From assembly GCF_000740895.1 (NCBI RefSeq), contig NC_025263.1:1955512-2019511 (forward strand): DNA of 64,000 nucleotides, given 5' to 3'. Each line of letters opens with the position of its first letter. Position 1 is the stretch's first letter. Both the position numbers and the translations under genes were made by a program. This document shows, one piece after another, positions 11,401-23,400 of this stretch. This DNA is from Theileria orientalis strain Shintoku (Eukaryota; Apicomplexa; Aconoidasida; Piroplasmida; Theileriidae). Below the pieces are notes generated by a model. That model worked only from the letters and a program-made list of their open reading frames with translations, was not told where the DNA came from and did not search any database.

Positions 11401-11736
11401 CTTATATCCCGTAATGTTACCATTGGCATCCCGTACTACTTTTTAGCACTAACTATTTAACTAGTATTAACTTAAATTTATTCACAAAAACACACCATCA
11501 TTCGTTTCAACTTTGTTCGAACTTGCTGACTCATAGTAGATGTATATTGTCGACCTATGTAGGTTCTGGTTGTACGAATACGTTGCGTAGTTCAGCCTGC
11601 CGGTGTTGTCGAAGTCTCCGAAGTCGCCGATGTAACCTCGCCCTCTGAACTGAGTCGATTCCAGTTTAAAATTGTACGATATGGCAGTTCTCACTACTAG
11701 GAGTATTAGTAGCAGCAGTGTGTTAATTTCTGCCAT
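8418..11736 (-). CDS. LINKIN/ITFG1-like FG-GAP repeat membrane protein
   Basis: Ten exons on the minus strand: 11736-11496, 11391-11236, 11155-10604, 10418-9927, 9833-9735, 9648-9521, 9333-9162, 9068-8954, 8816-8676, 8589-8418. All joins are GT-AG and in phase; the product is 755 residues. It has a signal peptide ([14 protein letters not shown]), then FG-GAP/integrin-alpha-like blades with Ca-binding style loops ([77 protein letters not shown]), a [28 protein letters not shown] region matching ITFG1, a transmembrane helix near the C-terminus and a short basic tail. Family members are type I membrane proteins with a beta-propeller outside; the ligand is unknown here. Intron 3 (10419-10603) is rich in CTA-type triplets. 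Confidence 0.88.
10419..10603 (-). repeat. Triplet-rich intron of the LINKIN-like gene
   Basis: On the + strand the intron contains runs of CTACTACTACTTTTGTTACTG-type sequence between about 10436 and 10510, i.e. degenerate trinucleotide repeats. It is longer than most introns of the same gene. Confidence 0.6.
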
Positions 11737-11985
11737 TATATGATCTATTTTAGATATGTCGTCGTCTTTATGTGGAAGGTTCTTATTTTTTTGATTGTTT
11801 TATCTGTTACTAAAATTTTATTTTACTATACTATACAACGTATTTTTATCTACGTTTTACTGCTCATTTGTCTCTTTACTTTTCTAATATGGTACATTTT
11901 CCGCCTTTTATACTTCAAATTCATATTTAAAATCCTCTTTACAGTTATCTCTATCAGTGTAACTGATAGTATTATTATGGTACAT

Positions 11986-13316
11986 TTATGCGATATTATA
12001 TTTTTTAAACATTTGATCTAGATCTTTACTTCTATTCGTTGGTTGCCCTCTGATCCACCCGCCCCAAACTTTACTAGAAACCATTTCCATATAAATGCCA
12101 ATACTTATATTAAACGCATACCCATAGGCTTTCATTGTAATGTGTATCATATACTCACTAAATTACTTCTACCTATTGGCCATTTATTGTGGAATCCTCC
12201 TTCTCACATTTACAGTAGTTCTACTGTTGATCCGATACTCCGTATCTCTTGATCATTTTTTCCTCTCCTTTTATTCTAATCTAAATTACTATTATAGACC
12301 CACTAATCACTGGTATAGTGGTTTTCTATACTTTATTAATAAATTATACACACTGCGGCTGTTCTCGTTAGTATTATTAATTACTGATAATAAATAACAT
12401 ATAGCCACATATTATTCCATAAAATAGTATTAAACACTAAAATCTAATGATAGATAGCTTCCAAAGACCAAAAGCATACCTGTCTGATGATTCTCTGTAT
12501 TCTACCCCAATACCCCTAATTATTACTCTTTTAACGTTCTCAAAAGTATACAATAAACACAGATCTAGCTAGTTAACAGTACACATTTACAAACAACGGC
12601 TCAAATTGATCAATTGACATACCGTAACTCTATAAGCTGCGTCCTCCAACTCTTCCATGCGTACGTTGGCCATTTTACTAAATCCCCTTTATATTTGGTC
12701 TTTTTACCTTGGATTTTGACCCAGAGCCCAGTTCCTTAGATTTTCATGAGTGGTCACTCCTACGATTGAGTATCCACTCTTGAGATTATAGTACAGTGGG
12801 ACGCTGTTTGTATTACACAGGAGTGATATTTTACTGTAGACCTAAGTATTAACAGAGTTAGTCAATAGTAGTTTTAGCAGTAACCAATGCACTAGATAAA
12901 CCAAGTATTAGAATTTTATACCTTTGAACCCTTTTTGTTGTTTACGTTGAACACCTCGATGTGTAGCCCAGTTTCCTTAGAAACCTCCCTCACAACGGGT
13001 TCCATGGTCTATTAATTTTTATTATCAGGTTAGATTAATTAAATTATAATATTATTTAACAATATGTAAAAATTTATACAAAATACCTTTGAAAAAAGAG
13101 AATCGTCATGGAAGGCCAATAGGTAAGGGACTCTGGACTTTCTCCAAAAAAGTACACTCCCAAAATGGACCTTCTATACAATTTACAATTTAGGTTCATA
13201 TGCGTTCATTGATTATAGATGGTATTTATAAGAAATAATAGCTAAATGATTACCGGCTGGAGAGATACACAAACTGCTAAAGGGAGTAAAGCACATAACT
13301 TAAATATCCATGACAT
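11986..13316 (-). CDS. Secreted thioredoxin-fold protein lacking CxxC
   Basis: Eight exons on the minus strand: 13316-13254, 13173-13087, 13008-12922, 12841-12708, 12677-12623, 12501-12480, 12267-12225, 12157-11986, all in phase, 220 residues. Exon 1 is a signal peptide (MSWIFKLCALLPLAVCVSLQ). Exons 2-4 follow the thioredoxin pattern: VPYLLAFHDDSLFSKTMEPVV occupies the place of the active-site strand and helix, followed by IEVFNVN, the cis-Pro-like NSVPLYYNLKSGY and a closing helix THENLRNWAL. The two redox cysteines are absent (DDSLFSK where W-C-x-x-C-K would be), so disulfide chemistry is unlikely. The C-terminal ~100 residues are not recognised. Exons 6 and 7 are small and least certain. 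The leader would allow secretion or apicoplast import. Confidence 0.65.
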
Positions 13317-13441
13317 ATATTACCATTAATTAGTTATATTATTGAAAGCAATAAATAATATATAATTGAATGTTAGTAATGTGTAATGATGGAATCTTTA
13401 GCCACACAATTGGATTCCACTTTTAATATCACTTCCTTTTA
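13317..13441. promoter_or_regulatory. Divergent promoter region
   Basis: Only 125 bp separate the start codons of the thioredoxin-fold gene (minus) and the Tic22-like gene (plus). The stretch must hold both core promoters; no specific element is recognised. Confidence 0.5.
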
Positions 13442-14616
13442 ATGTGTATTATATGTATAGTCTTATGTGTGTATATTAATTGTGTTTTTTCTATTTCTAT
13501 AGGCCGTAAAACAGTTGGGTCTTATTCCCTGGTCAACTGGCACAAGGTACTCACTAGTGCCTATAAACCTTCCGATACTGTCAATACCACTGATTTGGTC
13601 GAAAATACAGCCAGAACATGGGATAATGTCCCAGTGTTTATGCTATCTGTAAACAATATGAATATTATAAAGCAGGATGATAGAGTTTGCTCTTATTTTA
13701 TGGACTTTCGAAATGCAACGGACGTTTTGGCTGAATTTCACCTTCATGGGTTTTTAAGTATACAGTATACATTTTTATGTAATATTATATATTTTATACA
13801 AATGGCGTTAATAATAACTGAAGTCTCTAATTGAAAATTCTAATTAATGTGTTTAGACAGTAAAATCTTCAACATACAAACGATATCACTGAAGGAATGG
13901 TTCCAGTTAGTTGATCCCAAGCTGAATAGAATCAAGGGGTTTTCTAGCCCCTTGTTAAAGCCCTCACCTCACCAGGTACTATTAATCTTAATGTTCTGCT
14001 ATTATAAGTATCTGACTGCGCTAAGTGAATGTGTAACATTCTCATTTAAGTTCAGATATAGATAAATTGACTATTGGTATTAATATGGCGTAATGAGTAA
14101 AATAGTTAAAATACTTATAAATAAAAAATATAAAACATATTTAGAATCGTAAAATATCATATAAACTTAAAAAGAAGGGAAACCAGGAGCCCATTCCGTT
14201 ATACTTCTGTGACTACACCCCTCCCAGTTCTCACTTCAATACTGATGTAAACAAAAAAAGTACAAATAAAGTTAAAGGACCTGGAACAGATACAAATAAC
14301 TCAAATAAATGTGAAAATGGATTAACCAGGGTGTATTTCTTCAATTACAAAGACCTGATTAGGGAAATAGGAAAAATACAAGGGAAACTAGAAAGAGAAA
14401 AGGCACTAAATAGTGTTAAAATTGTTTCACTCATGGATCTGTTGATGGTTAGTAGTAGTTAGTTATCATGGATCCATTAATTCTTACCAAATTAACAATT
14501 AATGCATTTAGACACATGAAAATGATAGAGGAAAATTATTGTTTGTACCTAGTAGTCATAACATAAGTTATATTAATAAAATGAGTAAACACACTACCCC
14601 CTGGATCACACTATAA
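13442..14616 (+). CDS. Tic22-like apicoplast import protein (putative)
   Basis: Four exons, 13442-13757, 13857-13975, 14175-14447, 14512-14616, in phase, 270 residues. It begins with a hydrophobic leader (CIICIVLCVYINCVFSISI). The core reads VPVFMLSVNN, DRVCSYFMDFRNATDVLAEF, FNIQTISLKEWFQLV, then PIPLYFCDY, RVYFFNYKDLIREIG and KIVSLMDLL. That order (V.VF......, a DA..L helix, two related halves) fits Tic22-family proteins that assist preprotein transfer into plastids. A Lys/Asn-rich insert lies between the second-half strands. Assignment rests on pattern recognition only. It is divergently arranged with another leader-bearing gene. Confidence 0.6.
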
Positions 14617-14795
14617 TATTTTTTCTCTACCACCGATTTCAATATTTTTGCACTAATTTTATAGTATTACTTGCTTGTATGCAAATTAGGCACACATTTG
14701 GCCACTAAATATTAATGGAACCAATAATTTGATGTAATACATACTGAATTTATTTATAGTCACCCTTTTAAAGATACTTAACTTTAAAACATAAA

Positions 14796-16842
14796 ATGAC
14801 TAGCGGCAGGGGAAGAAAGGTATTTTTTGGTTTTTAATAATTTCCATAGAAACAACGAACACTTGAACCCTTTTCGGACGGTAACCCAGCCCACTCAGGA
14901 GTGGAGGGTAGACTTAACCACCAATCCTTCGGTATATTGGTTAACATGACATAAGTAGCTACGAATCACTAAAACATTTAACAATAATTACTAAATAGTT
15001 GGCAATTAGATGTTTTTTTGCTTAATTTAGGGATATATTGCCCTCAGGAGCAGTCACACACTCTCCCTACTTTTAGTATTAGTTAACCTACCTATTCACA
15101 GTCAACATTGATCAAAACTTAATTAAAATACAGAAATAATAAAAAACATAAAAATCGACCGAGATTCTACAATATTGAAAGAGTTCGGAGTCCCTCTCCC
15201 AGTTTCACTTTTGAGCGTCGACGTGGTCTCTAACCAGAGCCAATTTGCACTAATAGTCGAAGTAAGAGTTTGAGAATGCATTTTTTGTTATTTTGGACGT
15301 CTGCCAAAACTATTTGGCAAATGTGTCCACTAGATATGAAGTAACACACTCGCAGGTATTCTCGAGGTACACCGAGCACATTCTGGACAGCATTGAGAAG
15401 TGCAAGGACCCGAAGTTTGCAAAGAGAAGGACAATGTTCATCAAATTAGGTACGAATTGCCCTTTTAAGACCAATGTTACTGCAGTGAATGCCATGAACT
15501 TGAAGTTCATATGCGCTTTTCGATGGAAACACTACGACAGGCTCCTGCTTAAATCGGTACATATTGAAGATTTATTAGTCGACGTTATACAGTTACTAGT
15601 TATTAGCTCAATTGTGGATTGAAGAGATTAATGCTTGAACAGATAGACAGGAGCAGGTTTGGACTTTCAAACAACATACAGAAGGTAATAATTTACTACT
15701 ACGTTAAGTCTAGAAGATTGGCTACCCACTAGTGTTAACACGACAATAGGTTAAAGAGTACCTGCAAATATACCAGTCACTGTGGCAGGAGCACTGTAGA
15801 TCAATGCAAAGGTACCGTCACTAGCTAAATGCCGGCTACTGCCACTGTTATAATGTACTTGGAATTTTTATTTCAAAAATCTTTTTTATTTTTGGCAGTC
15901 CCTGTCAGATACGGTACTAATTGAGCATAGGTTGCTTGGCGAATGGAACGACGCGAACTATCTGATGAACACCTACAAGATTGATAAGACCGAGGAGACT
16001 GAAATATCAAATACAATCGAGGAGATCAATAAGCTGGTCGAGGCGACCACAATTACCACCAAGGATAGAGGCAGCCTTGATAAGGCCGAAGATGTCACCA
16101 GTGATGGTAACACCGATGCTACCGATAAAGGTAACTTGCCATATACAGCGTATTTGATGTTGACCAGTTATTCCAGTTGATAGTTGATAATGGTTTAGTA
16201 GGGGTTCAAAGCACAGACCAGAAGGCGATTGCCACAGTCAGTACGAGTGCTAACATGCTTGAACTGTTGAGCAAAGTGCCGTGCGACGGCGAATACGTGA
16301 AGTCCATGGATAAAATGAAGAATAAAATAAACAACTTGAAGTACACGAGGACGAATCAGTTACAGCAAATTGTATCTACTGCCCACTAACACTAGTTATC
16401 AGTAACGAGGAAATTTAGTTATAGATAGAAGCTATAACGCTGTGTAGGTTAACAGGACTATTGGGAAGTACGAGGAGCTGCTAGATAAGTTGGAAGCCTA
16501 CAACGACACACTCGTATAAACTATCTACCCATAGCTATGGCCGATTTACCTAGAAACAGATAACATTGATCATCAGGTAAAGGTGTCGAGTAGCATTTCC
16601 GAGAAAATGTTTAAAAGGATGCCGATCAACCAGTACGTCAAACTCATACAGGTTAGTGTAGGCTAGTGCTAGCGTTAGCAGGAGTACCCTCGACAAATTA
16701 TTAGTTACTAATAAACGAGTATTCACTAAATGATAAGAATCTCCAATAATAGGCCGACAATTAAAAATAGTTTGACAAAATTGCCTAAAACAAGAAATAA
16801 TGTGGTGTGTATGTTTTTTAGGAAATGCCACACACTGAGTAG
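14796..16842 (+). CDS. Twelve-exon coiled-coil protein, unknown
   Basis: Exons: 14796-14819, 14850-14931, 15031-15075, 15182-15261, 15356-15556, 15625-15684, 15750-15811, 15931-16130, 16199-16371, 16448-16513, 16577-16651, 16822-16842; all joins are GT-AG and in phase, 362 residues. It starts with a basic tail (MTSGRGRKKQR), then a hydrophobic section (FGVPLPVSLLSVDVV), then long helical, heptad-like segments (YTEHILDSIEKCKDPKFAKRR is one), an acidic Thr/Asp linker and a final helix ending QEMPHTE. No catalytic motif is visible. It ends 103 bp before the MCTS1 gene on the same strand. Family not recognised; a structural role in a complex is only a guess. Confidence 0.7.
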
Positions 16843-16945
16843 TAATCTGAGCAGTTCACTTTGTGTTTATTGCGAGTATTGCTGTTAGAGTATTTAAAGG
16901 GCCTCAGATCAGTTAGTTTTTGGGATATTCGGTTCGAGTGTCGAG

Positions 16946-18372
16946 ATGGTGAAGAAGTTCACCTGCGACGACATAATATCGCAAAATTTAATTAAATCAT
17001 CAATTCAACGCACCATTAAAATGAATGTAATGCCTATTTATTTCCACCCCTTATCCTAAGTATATAGTTAACGGTGATTCTCTCTGCTTTCGCTGGTTGT
17101 AAACATCCGGCCTACTATTGATACCCATGGGCGTATTCTACTTGATGCCAAAGATAAACACTCAGTATGATAAGCCCATGGCGTATTGATATGGCCGTCC
17201 TTTCTAGGCAGTGGCTATTGTTTCCAGAGCTTGATCTGCTGCCCTATATGGAATCTTCAATAGCCGCTGTTTACAGCCATAACTGGCTGCAGAGCACCGC
17301 ATTTAGATCAGTAGATTTAATCTATGTATCTTTTCTGACTCAAATTCTGCAATTGCTAATGGATGTGTAGATAGTGAACCAGTACCCCGTGTTGAGGGAT
17401 ACCATTGATGTTATCTTTCCGAAGAAGACGCCCGTATATCTGGCCAAGTGGTATTATATTCATAGATCGCTATATAAACGATTATAACTAAACTCGACCT
17501 AGTTAGTTTATTTTCACCAGGTTTTAACTAGTTAAGCTGTTCACGGTTAACACATATGTCATTTGCCACAGCAAATTTAAATAAGCGTGCTTTAATTAAT
17601 GAGCATTTAATGTAATTAACGTAGCCAAGACCATGTTAGCCTGCTGATGGTCAACGGAGAGATAATATTCATCCAAAATAGAGAGGGACCCTGGTTTCCT
17701 GCGTTGCGGCTGCTTCACAAGTGTAAGTCATCTTAACTATTTCAAAGGTTGATAAACGCACCTATTAATTGGTTCCCAGACCCAACTATGCTTCCTAAAA
17801 TGCAGATAGACAGCGGCGCAATTAAGTTCATCCTCAGAGGATCAAACATTATGTGCCCAGGTTTAACCTCAGAGGGCGGCCAGATGGAAGACGTTGAACA
17901 GGACACAGTTGTTGTTAGTCATAGAAACAGATTTATACACTACCAATGCTAGATATACTAGGTATTAGGTACTATTATGCTTAGTAGTAGGTAGTTGTGC
18001 ACTTGCTTCTGCACATTAACGCCACCAAGTTGTATACTGGTAGCGGCCACTAGTGCTGTTGAAGTTGTTAGCAGTGGTAGATAGGAACTCTAAGAAATAA
18101 TACGTAAAATTGCTTTAGCAAGTCACGGCTCATGGTAGGCATCACGCTTGCGCCGTTGGTTTAATGGCCATGTCAACTCAGGAAATGTAAGTATCATCGT
18201 AGCTAGTTAACTATGATCGCCGGTATTGATTACTAATTCTGGCCATGATGTACCAGTTAACACGAAACGTAGAATTGAGAAAAACAAGGACGTCGGTATA
18301 CTCACTTTGCACTATTTGAACGATGGATACTGGCAGTTTAACGCCGACAAGTACGGTTACAAGTCGAGTTGA
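16946..18372 (+). CDS. MCTS1: MCTS1-like translation factor (PUA domain)
   Basis: Six exons, 16946-17026, 17371-17450, 17625-17722, 17780-17913, 18119-18186, 18273-18372, in phase, 186 residues (human MCTS1 has 181). The N-terminal domain includes IVNQYPVLRDTIDVIFPKK and LLMVNGEIIFIQNREGPW; the C-terminal PUA domain has DSGAIKFILRGSNIMCPGL, GRHHACAVGLMAMST and HYLNDGYW. MCTS1 with DENR/density-regulated protein promotes reinitiation and recycling of 40S subunits. The first intron (17027-17370, 344 bp) is several times longer than the others and holds strong inverted repeats. Confidence 0.93.
17125..17289 (+). ncRNA. Possible intronic structured RNA (snoRNA-like)
   Basis: Inside intron 1 of the MCTS1-like gene there are three stems: 17125-17132 with 17174-17181 (perfect 8 bp), 17209-17220 with 17258-17269 (12 bp with one G-U pair, plus inner pairing of 17222-17226 with 17249-17253), and 17274-17279 with 17284-17289 (6 bp, 4-nt loop). 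An ACA lies at 17273-17275, three bases after the long stem. Apicomplexan snoRNAs often sit in introns of translation genes, and two hairpins followed by ACA would suit the H/ACA class, but I find no convincing H box. Strand is assumed from the host gene. Confidence 0.35.
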
Positions 18373-20497
18373 CGATTCGACCCTCAAATGTGGTCAAATT
18401 TTCTTTAAACAAGGTTTAACGGACTTTATTTAAGACTGCAAGTAACTAAAAATGATACACATTAATAACATCTTGCACTAACTAAGCTAATATATACATA
18501 GTTAACGTGTTCGTCCTAGTTTTAGACATATGTGCAATTGTGCACCCTAATAAGGCTGAAAATCGAGAAGAAACTTGACTCAATCATAAATATATTGATA
18601 GTTAGGGTCGTTTACTTAATAATATCAAAACAAATAGACCAACAGAAGTGTATTATTGGGTACATAGAAGACTGATAGTATTATTATCAAAGAAAATTAG
18701 TGTTAGGATGAACACTTTGGAAGATTATTTAAGTGTTCGTTTGAAATATTAAGTATAATTTCCAAATGTTTCTGAAATAATTAGTCTGATTGTAATAGAA
18801 AAAATAAACTAAAAGGTAAATATATTTTAAAAAAATTGAATATAGTTTACATTACATAAATAATACACCATATTGGAAAGAATCACAAGGAGTGTTGTTT
18901 TTTGTAACTTTGATGGACAATAAAATAGGGCCATAAATACTAAACAAAATTCATATGAGCAAATAAACCAAAAATATTACCCATAAAATTAAAATATAAG
19001 TATATAAATATTATAAACCATTACTAGTACTATAAATAGTGCTAAAACATTCAGTACATTTACCCTATAGATTTTTATTTTATATTTAAATTAATTTTAC
19101 ACACAGTTTAAACGGAAAGTAGAAATTACGATATAGCGAGGGCCCATATAATGAATAAAAAATAGTTACGTAGTGTGTACAAAAAAAAATCATAAAATCA
19201 CATTTGTGTAAAAAGAATAAATGTTTGTAAATTTTTAAATGGAAGGTCATTAATATATGATCCATTTAAAATTCAAAACATAGATGTTGTTACACAGGTT
19301 TAAGAGCGTTAATTACTTAAACAGCACCACTAAACAAATTTGCACCACTCAATAAAACGTAAAGTAGGGTTGGTTATTATTTTGCCACATAACACTACCA
19401 CACTATTTCTCTATCAGATTACCATGAGTATCTAACGGTCATCTCTATTAACCAAGTTCTGCTCATTCAGATGGATCGATATATTCATCACAAATACAAC
19501 GTACTTGCTCATAAATGATTGATTTTAAATCAACTGAAACGCCTTCGACCCTAAATGAACATAAAATAATTATATTTCGAAGACAGGCAAAGTTCAGATT
19601 TTTTAGTCAAATATCATAGGCACCAAATTTCCCTTAAATCCAAGCTACCATTTAAGCATTGAATTAAGTGTCTGTAAAAGCATTTCGATACACATTTCTA
19701 ATTATAAATATTTAATCTTTCCTCGATTAAAACGTTTCTCTAGAAACAAATTTTTCAAATAATATTAAAATCATTTTTCGTATCTTTTAGTGTCATTTAA
19801 GGCCTTTTAAGGCATTTTTGAGGCACCTAATACTATCGATGACTGAACACCAAATCGTCACTCATGGGGAAGATATTCACATTTGTAAGGCAAATTTCCA
19901 GTTATTAAACAGAGCGTAAGAACCTGCAAACGTCCTTTCACACCCACAAAACATTTTTTATCCATGTGATCCTTTCAATTCCAAAACCCAATGGTTTGAT
20001 GATCCGACTCTTATAAATGAAAATGCCTTTGTTTTAAACAGTCGATAAATTACAGACAAATAATAATTGACTAAAGCTACCTTGTTGTACTTTTAATTCA
20101 TTCTAGACTTATTTCCCTGTTTAATTAGATGGTGGCTTAAATGCAGGTTTGAATGTGACCATTTGAATATGTTTTTGTGCAAATTTAACCATAATACACA
20201 TACATATATATACTTAAATTAATTAAAATCGTTTAGATAATGAAGAATATAATCATTATTTTATTTAAAAAAGCAATTGTTCTTTCAATTTATTGAGCGA
20301 TTTTTAAGATTGTCATTCCAGTTGCAATTATTTTGTATTTTGAGCTTGTACACAAACCTTTCTTTTAATATCTTGATATAACTAGTGTACCGTTTCTCTT
20401 AATTATTTTTAATACTGTATGATGGCTTTGTTTATTATGCTATTGTATCAATTTGATATTCCTTTGACAACCTGTTGATTTAGCCGATGTGTTAAAT
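18373..20497. other. AT-rich intergenic region, no gene seen
   Basis: More than 2 kb with no ORF of useful length and very high AT content, the largest apparently non-coding gap in the chromosome-internal part of the window. It precedes the AT-rich repeat-domain gene and may be its promoter or decayed sequence. No RNA gene recognised. Confidence 0.5.
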
Positions 20498-23400
20498 ATG
20501 GTAGACATAAATCTTTATGAAAAAAATGAGAATTACAGCACAAATTCTTACCGAATTTCCATTTCCAAGTCAGCTTATAATACTAATTTCTTAAAAGTTA
20601 TATATGAAATCACTTATTACGAAAATTTCCCTGTGTTTTGGAGTGCTTCAAGCTTTTATGTGTACATTAAAGAAAAAAAAGGAAACAGCATCTCATTTAC
20701 ATATTATCCATATTTTTTTAATGATATAATTGATAACATTGAAGTTTTTTTCTCAGAAAATCACCCAAATAATCCACTTATCGTAGGTTTAAAACCTAAA
20801 GGAGAAGAAATAAAATATTATACTTTCAGATATTTGAGATCCATAGAAAAATTAAATAAGTTTCCAGAAAACATCAATTTTCAAATAAAAAACTTAGAAA
20901 CTGAACTTATAACAGAAAACAATATAAGAAACAAACTGGAATTTAAAATTAATGAGATATCAAAAAATTATTATACTAAGTCAGACTCTAAATTATTTGC
21001 CCCGTTTGTTGAATATAACTATTCTGTTGACAGAGAAGAATTTTACGGACCATACACATTGTCAACAGATAAATTATTAAATTACAAAGAAAAAAATTAT
21101 ATTGAAAATTCATTGCTAATTTCAGTTAAAAACAAATCATTTGATTTTATAAATGTGTATTACTCTGATAATAATATAGCATTATTGGTTGAATTTCTTG
21201 ATTATCCTTGTGGAACTGGTTCATGCAAGAGTTTTTATTTCAAGAGATTAAGCAAAATTGAGAACAAATGGAAATTAATTGAAAATGAACTTGAATTAAT
21301 AAATGTTTTAAATCAAAAAAAGCTAGTATTAGAGCAAATATTTTATCTTATCAATGAATCAATAAAAATTTATATTAATAAAAACACACCTAATACAGGC
21401 TACAGTGCCAAAATAATTAACAATTCAAGTGATATAAACAGTCAAATATTTAAAGAGGTGGAACATAACATAACTATAAGAGAAGATACAAGATTATCTG
21501 CTTCTAAATACACTTGTTTTTATCACGATTTATCAGAGATTACTAGTAGAGACGAAAATGATGTGTACGACGTTTCTGGGCTGAGATTATTTGTTAACTG
21601 TTATTTTGCCAAAAATGAAAATAGTGTCGTTAATGACTTTGAAATAAAATTATATAATAACAAAGGAACTGACCAAAAAATCATTTATTATAACCCTAAT
21701 TTGGATACACATGGGCATGAGCATTACGTTTACGTATATTTTTATGATAATGACAATGTACCGTTGCTACTGTACCAGGGTGAACATTGGTACAAACCCA
21801 AATCTAAAATTGAATATTTCGACAAATGGATTGAGGAAGCGGAATTAAAAGACTCTAAACCTAAAAAAATCAATCAATTTCTCTCTGATAATAAGGTACT
21901 TATAGAGCTTAAAAAAATCAATAGGGAATTGAATGAAATAATTTTGGATTATAGTACTAGTTACGGGTTAAATTTAAATAAAAAACAAATTCTTTCAGGG
22001 TTTGAAACCATCAGAATTATTGCAATAAAAAACGAACAGCGTGTAAGATATGGAAAAATAACTCATTCAACTAAAAACAAGGGTGATTTAGGGGAAATAA
22101 AGAAAAAAGGTTTGATCTTAGAGGAAAATGAAAAAGGCAAATCACTATCTGATATTATATCTAGGCAAATAAAAACCATCTTTAACAATCTTGTATGTTA
22201 CTATCATATTTCAGATCTGAATTACGAATTGCCTTTATTACTTTGCATAGGAAGTTTGGATTCAGATAATGAGACTTCGTCAATTTTTTACGAGCGTGTT
22301 GATATTACTGAAAGATCAAAATGGAAAAAAATTGATGAAATAAAACCTTTTCAAGAAGATCAAGTATTGACCAATAAAATTAATGATATTTATTACAATT
22401 TTAGCAAGTCTGTGATAATAGAAATAGAGAAACAAGGTATTATCGGATACGATTTTAAACTTGTTGACAACCTAAATTCAGGTTCTCCAAGTTCAAGTGG
22501 AATCGATTCTAAAATATCTGTTACTGAAAAACATAACTTATTAAGTAATTCAGATTATACTTGTTTTGAGCATTCTATACCCCTAATGCAACTTAGTATT
22601 GATAAGTTTCACATAGGTGGGTTAAAGTTTTATATTTCATCAAGAAAGATATTGACATCTTTAGATGATAACTTTTCCAAGTCTCCAATATATTATAAAC
22701 AAGGGAAAAATAAAGTTTGCGTCTACTTCTATCATTGTGATAGTGTTCCTTTATTGGTGAGTTACAATAATCAGTACTACAAACCTAAAAGTAAGAACGA
22801 ATATCTTGCCAAATGGGTCAAAATGCCAAATATTGAGGATCCTAGCAAGCAACTTTTAACACAACTAGACAGTATTAACGCCGAGCTCAATGAGGTCAAT
22901 ATAATGAAAATAACAAATGGAAGTAGTTATGGTATTTCCGGTGAAAAATCTGGAGACTTTTCACCTGCAAGGATCAATGTTAAAGCTTGTAAAAATAACT
23001 TTTTCAGAAAAGTCACACATACAACTGTAAATAAATTTGGTGTGGGCAAAATATTGTATAATGGCGCCCAAATACAAAGTATTGAAAAGCGTAACTCTTT
23101 CAATGAAGTTTCTGTGTATTATCTCAATACAGATATTAAATACACGAAACCGTTATTAATTTCTCTGGGATCAGTAGGTTCATTTAATTTTGAACGTAAA
23201 TGGTATTCGATAACCGGTACAGAAGAAAATATTTGGTCAAGTAACACAAATACACATAATACTTTTCTAAATATCAAGAAGAAATTGATTGTCTTACACT
23301 CAAAATATCTAATTCCACTAAATGTTATATTAGAAAATCAAAGTCATTATAATAACACCTTTACAACTCCAGATGACACACATACTGGCGTGATAAATAT

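Noticed and set aside
11740..12400. Hydrophobic plus-strand ORFs that look like small membrane proteins
   Set aside because: They lie opposite the last exons and introns of the minus-strand thioredoxin-fold gene; the hydrophobicity comes from T-rich sequence.
15293..15355. Upstream extension DVCQNYLANVSTRYE of coiled-coil exon 5
   Set aside because: No acceptor lies before it; the only in-phase join uses the CAG at 15353-15355.
16577..17026. Joining the 12-exon coiled-coil gene to the MCTS1 exons (…PHT/DVEMVKK…)
   Set aside because: The join is possible in phase, but an in-frame stop follows directly in exon 12 and the MCTS1 product starts normally with MVKKF at its own ATG, giving the usual family length.
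17201..17316. Possible exon QWLLFPELDLLPYMESS inside the MCTS1 intron
   Set aside because: Skipping it gives exactly the MCTS1 domain sequence; the open frame coincides with the long hairpin.
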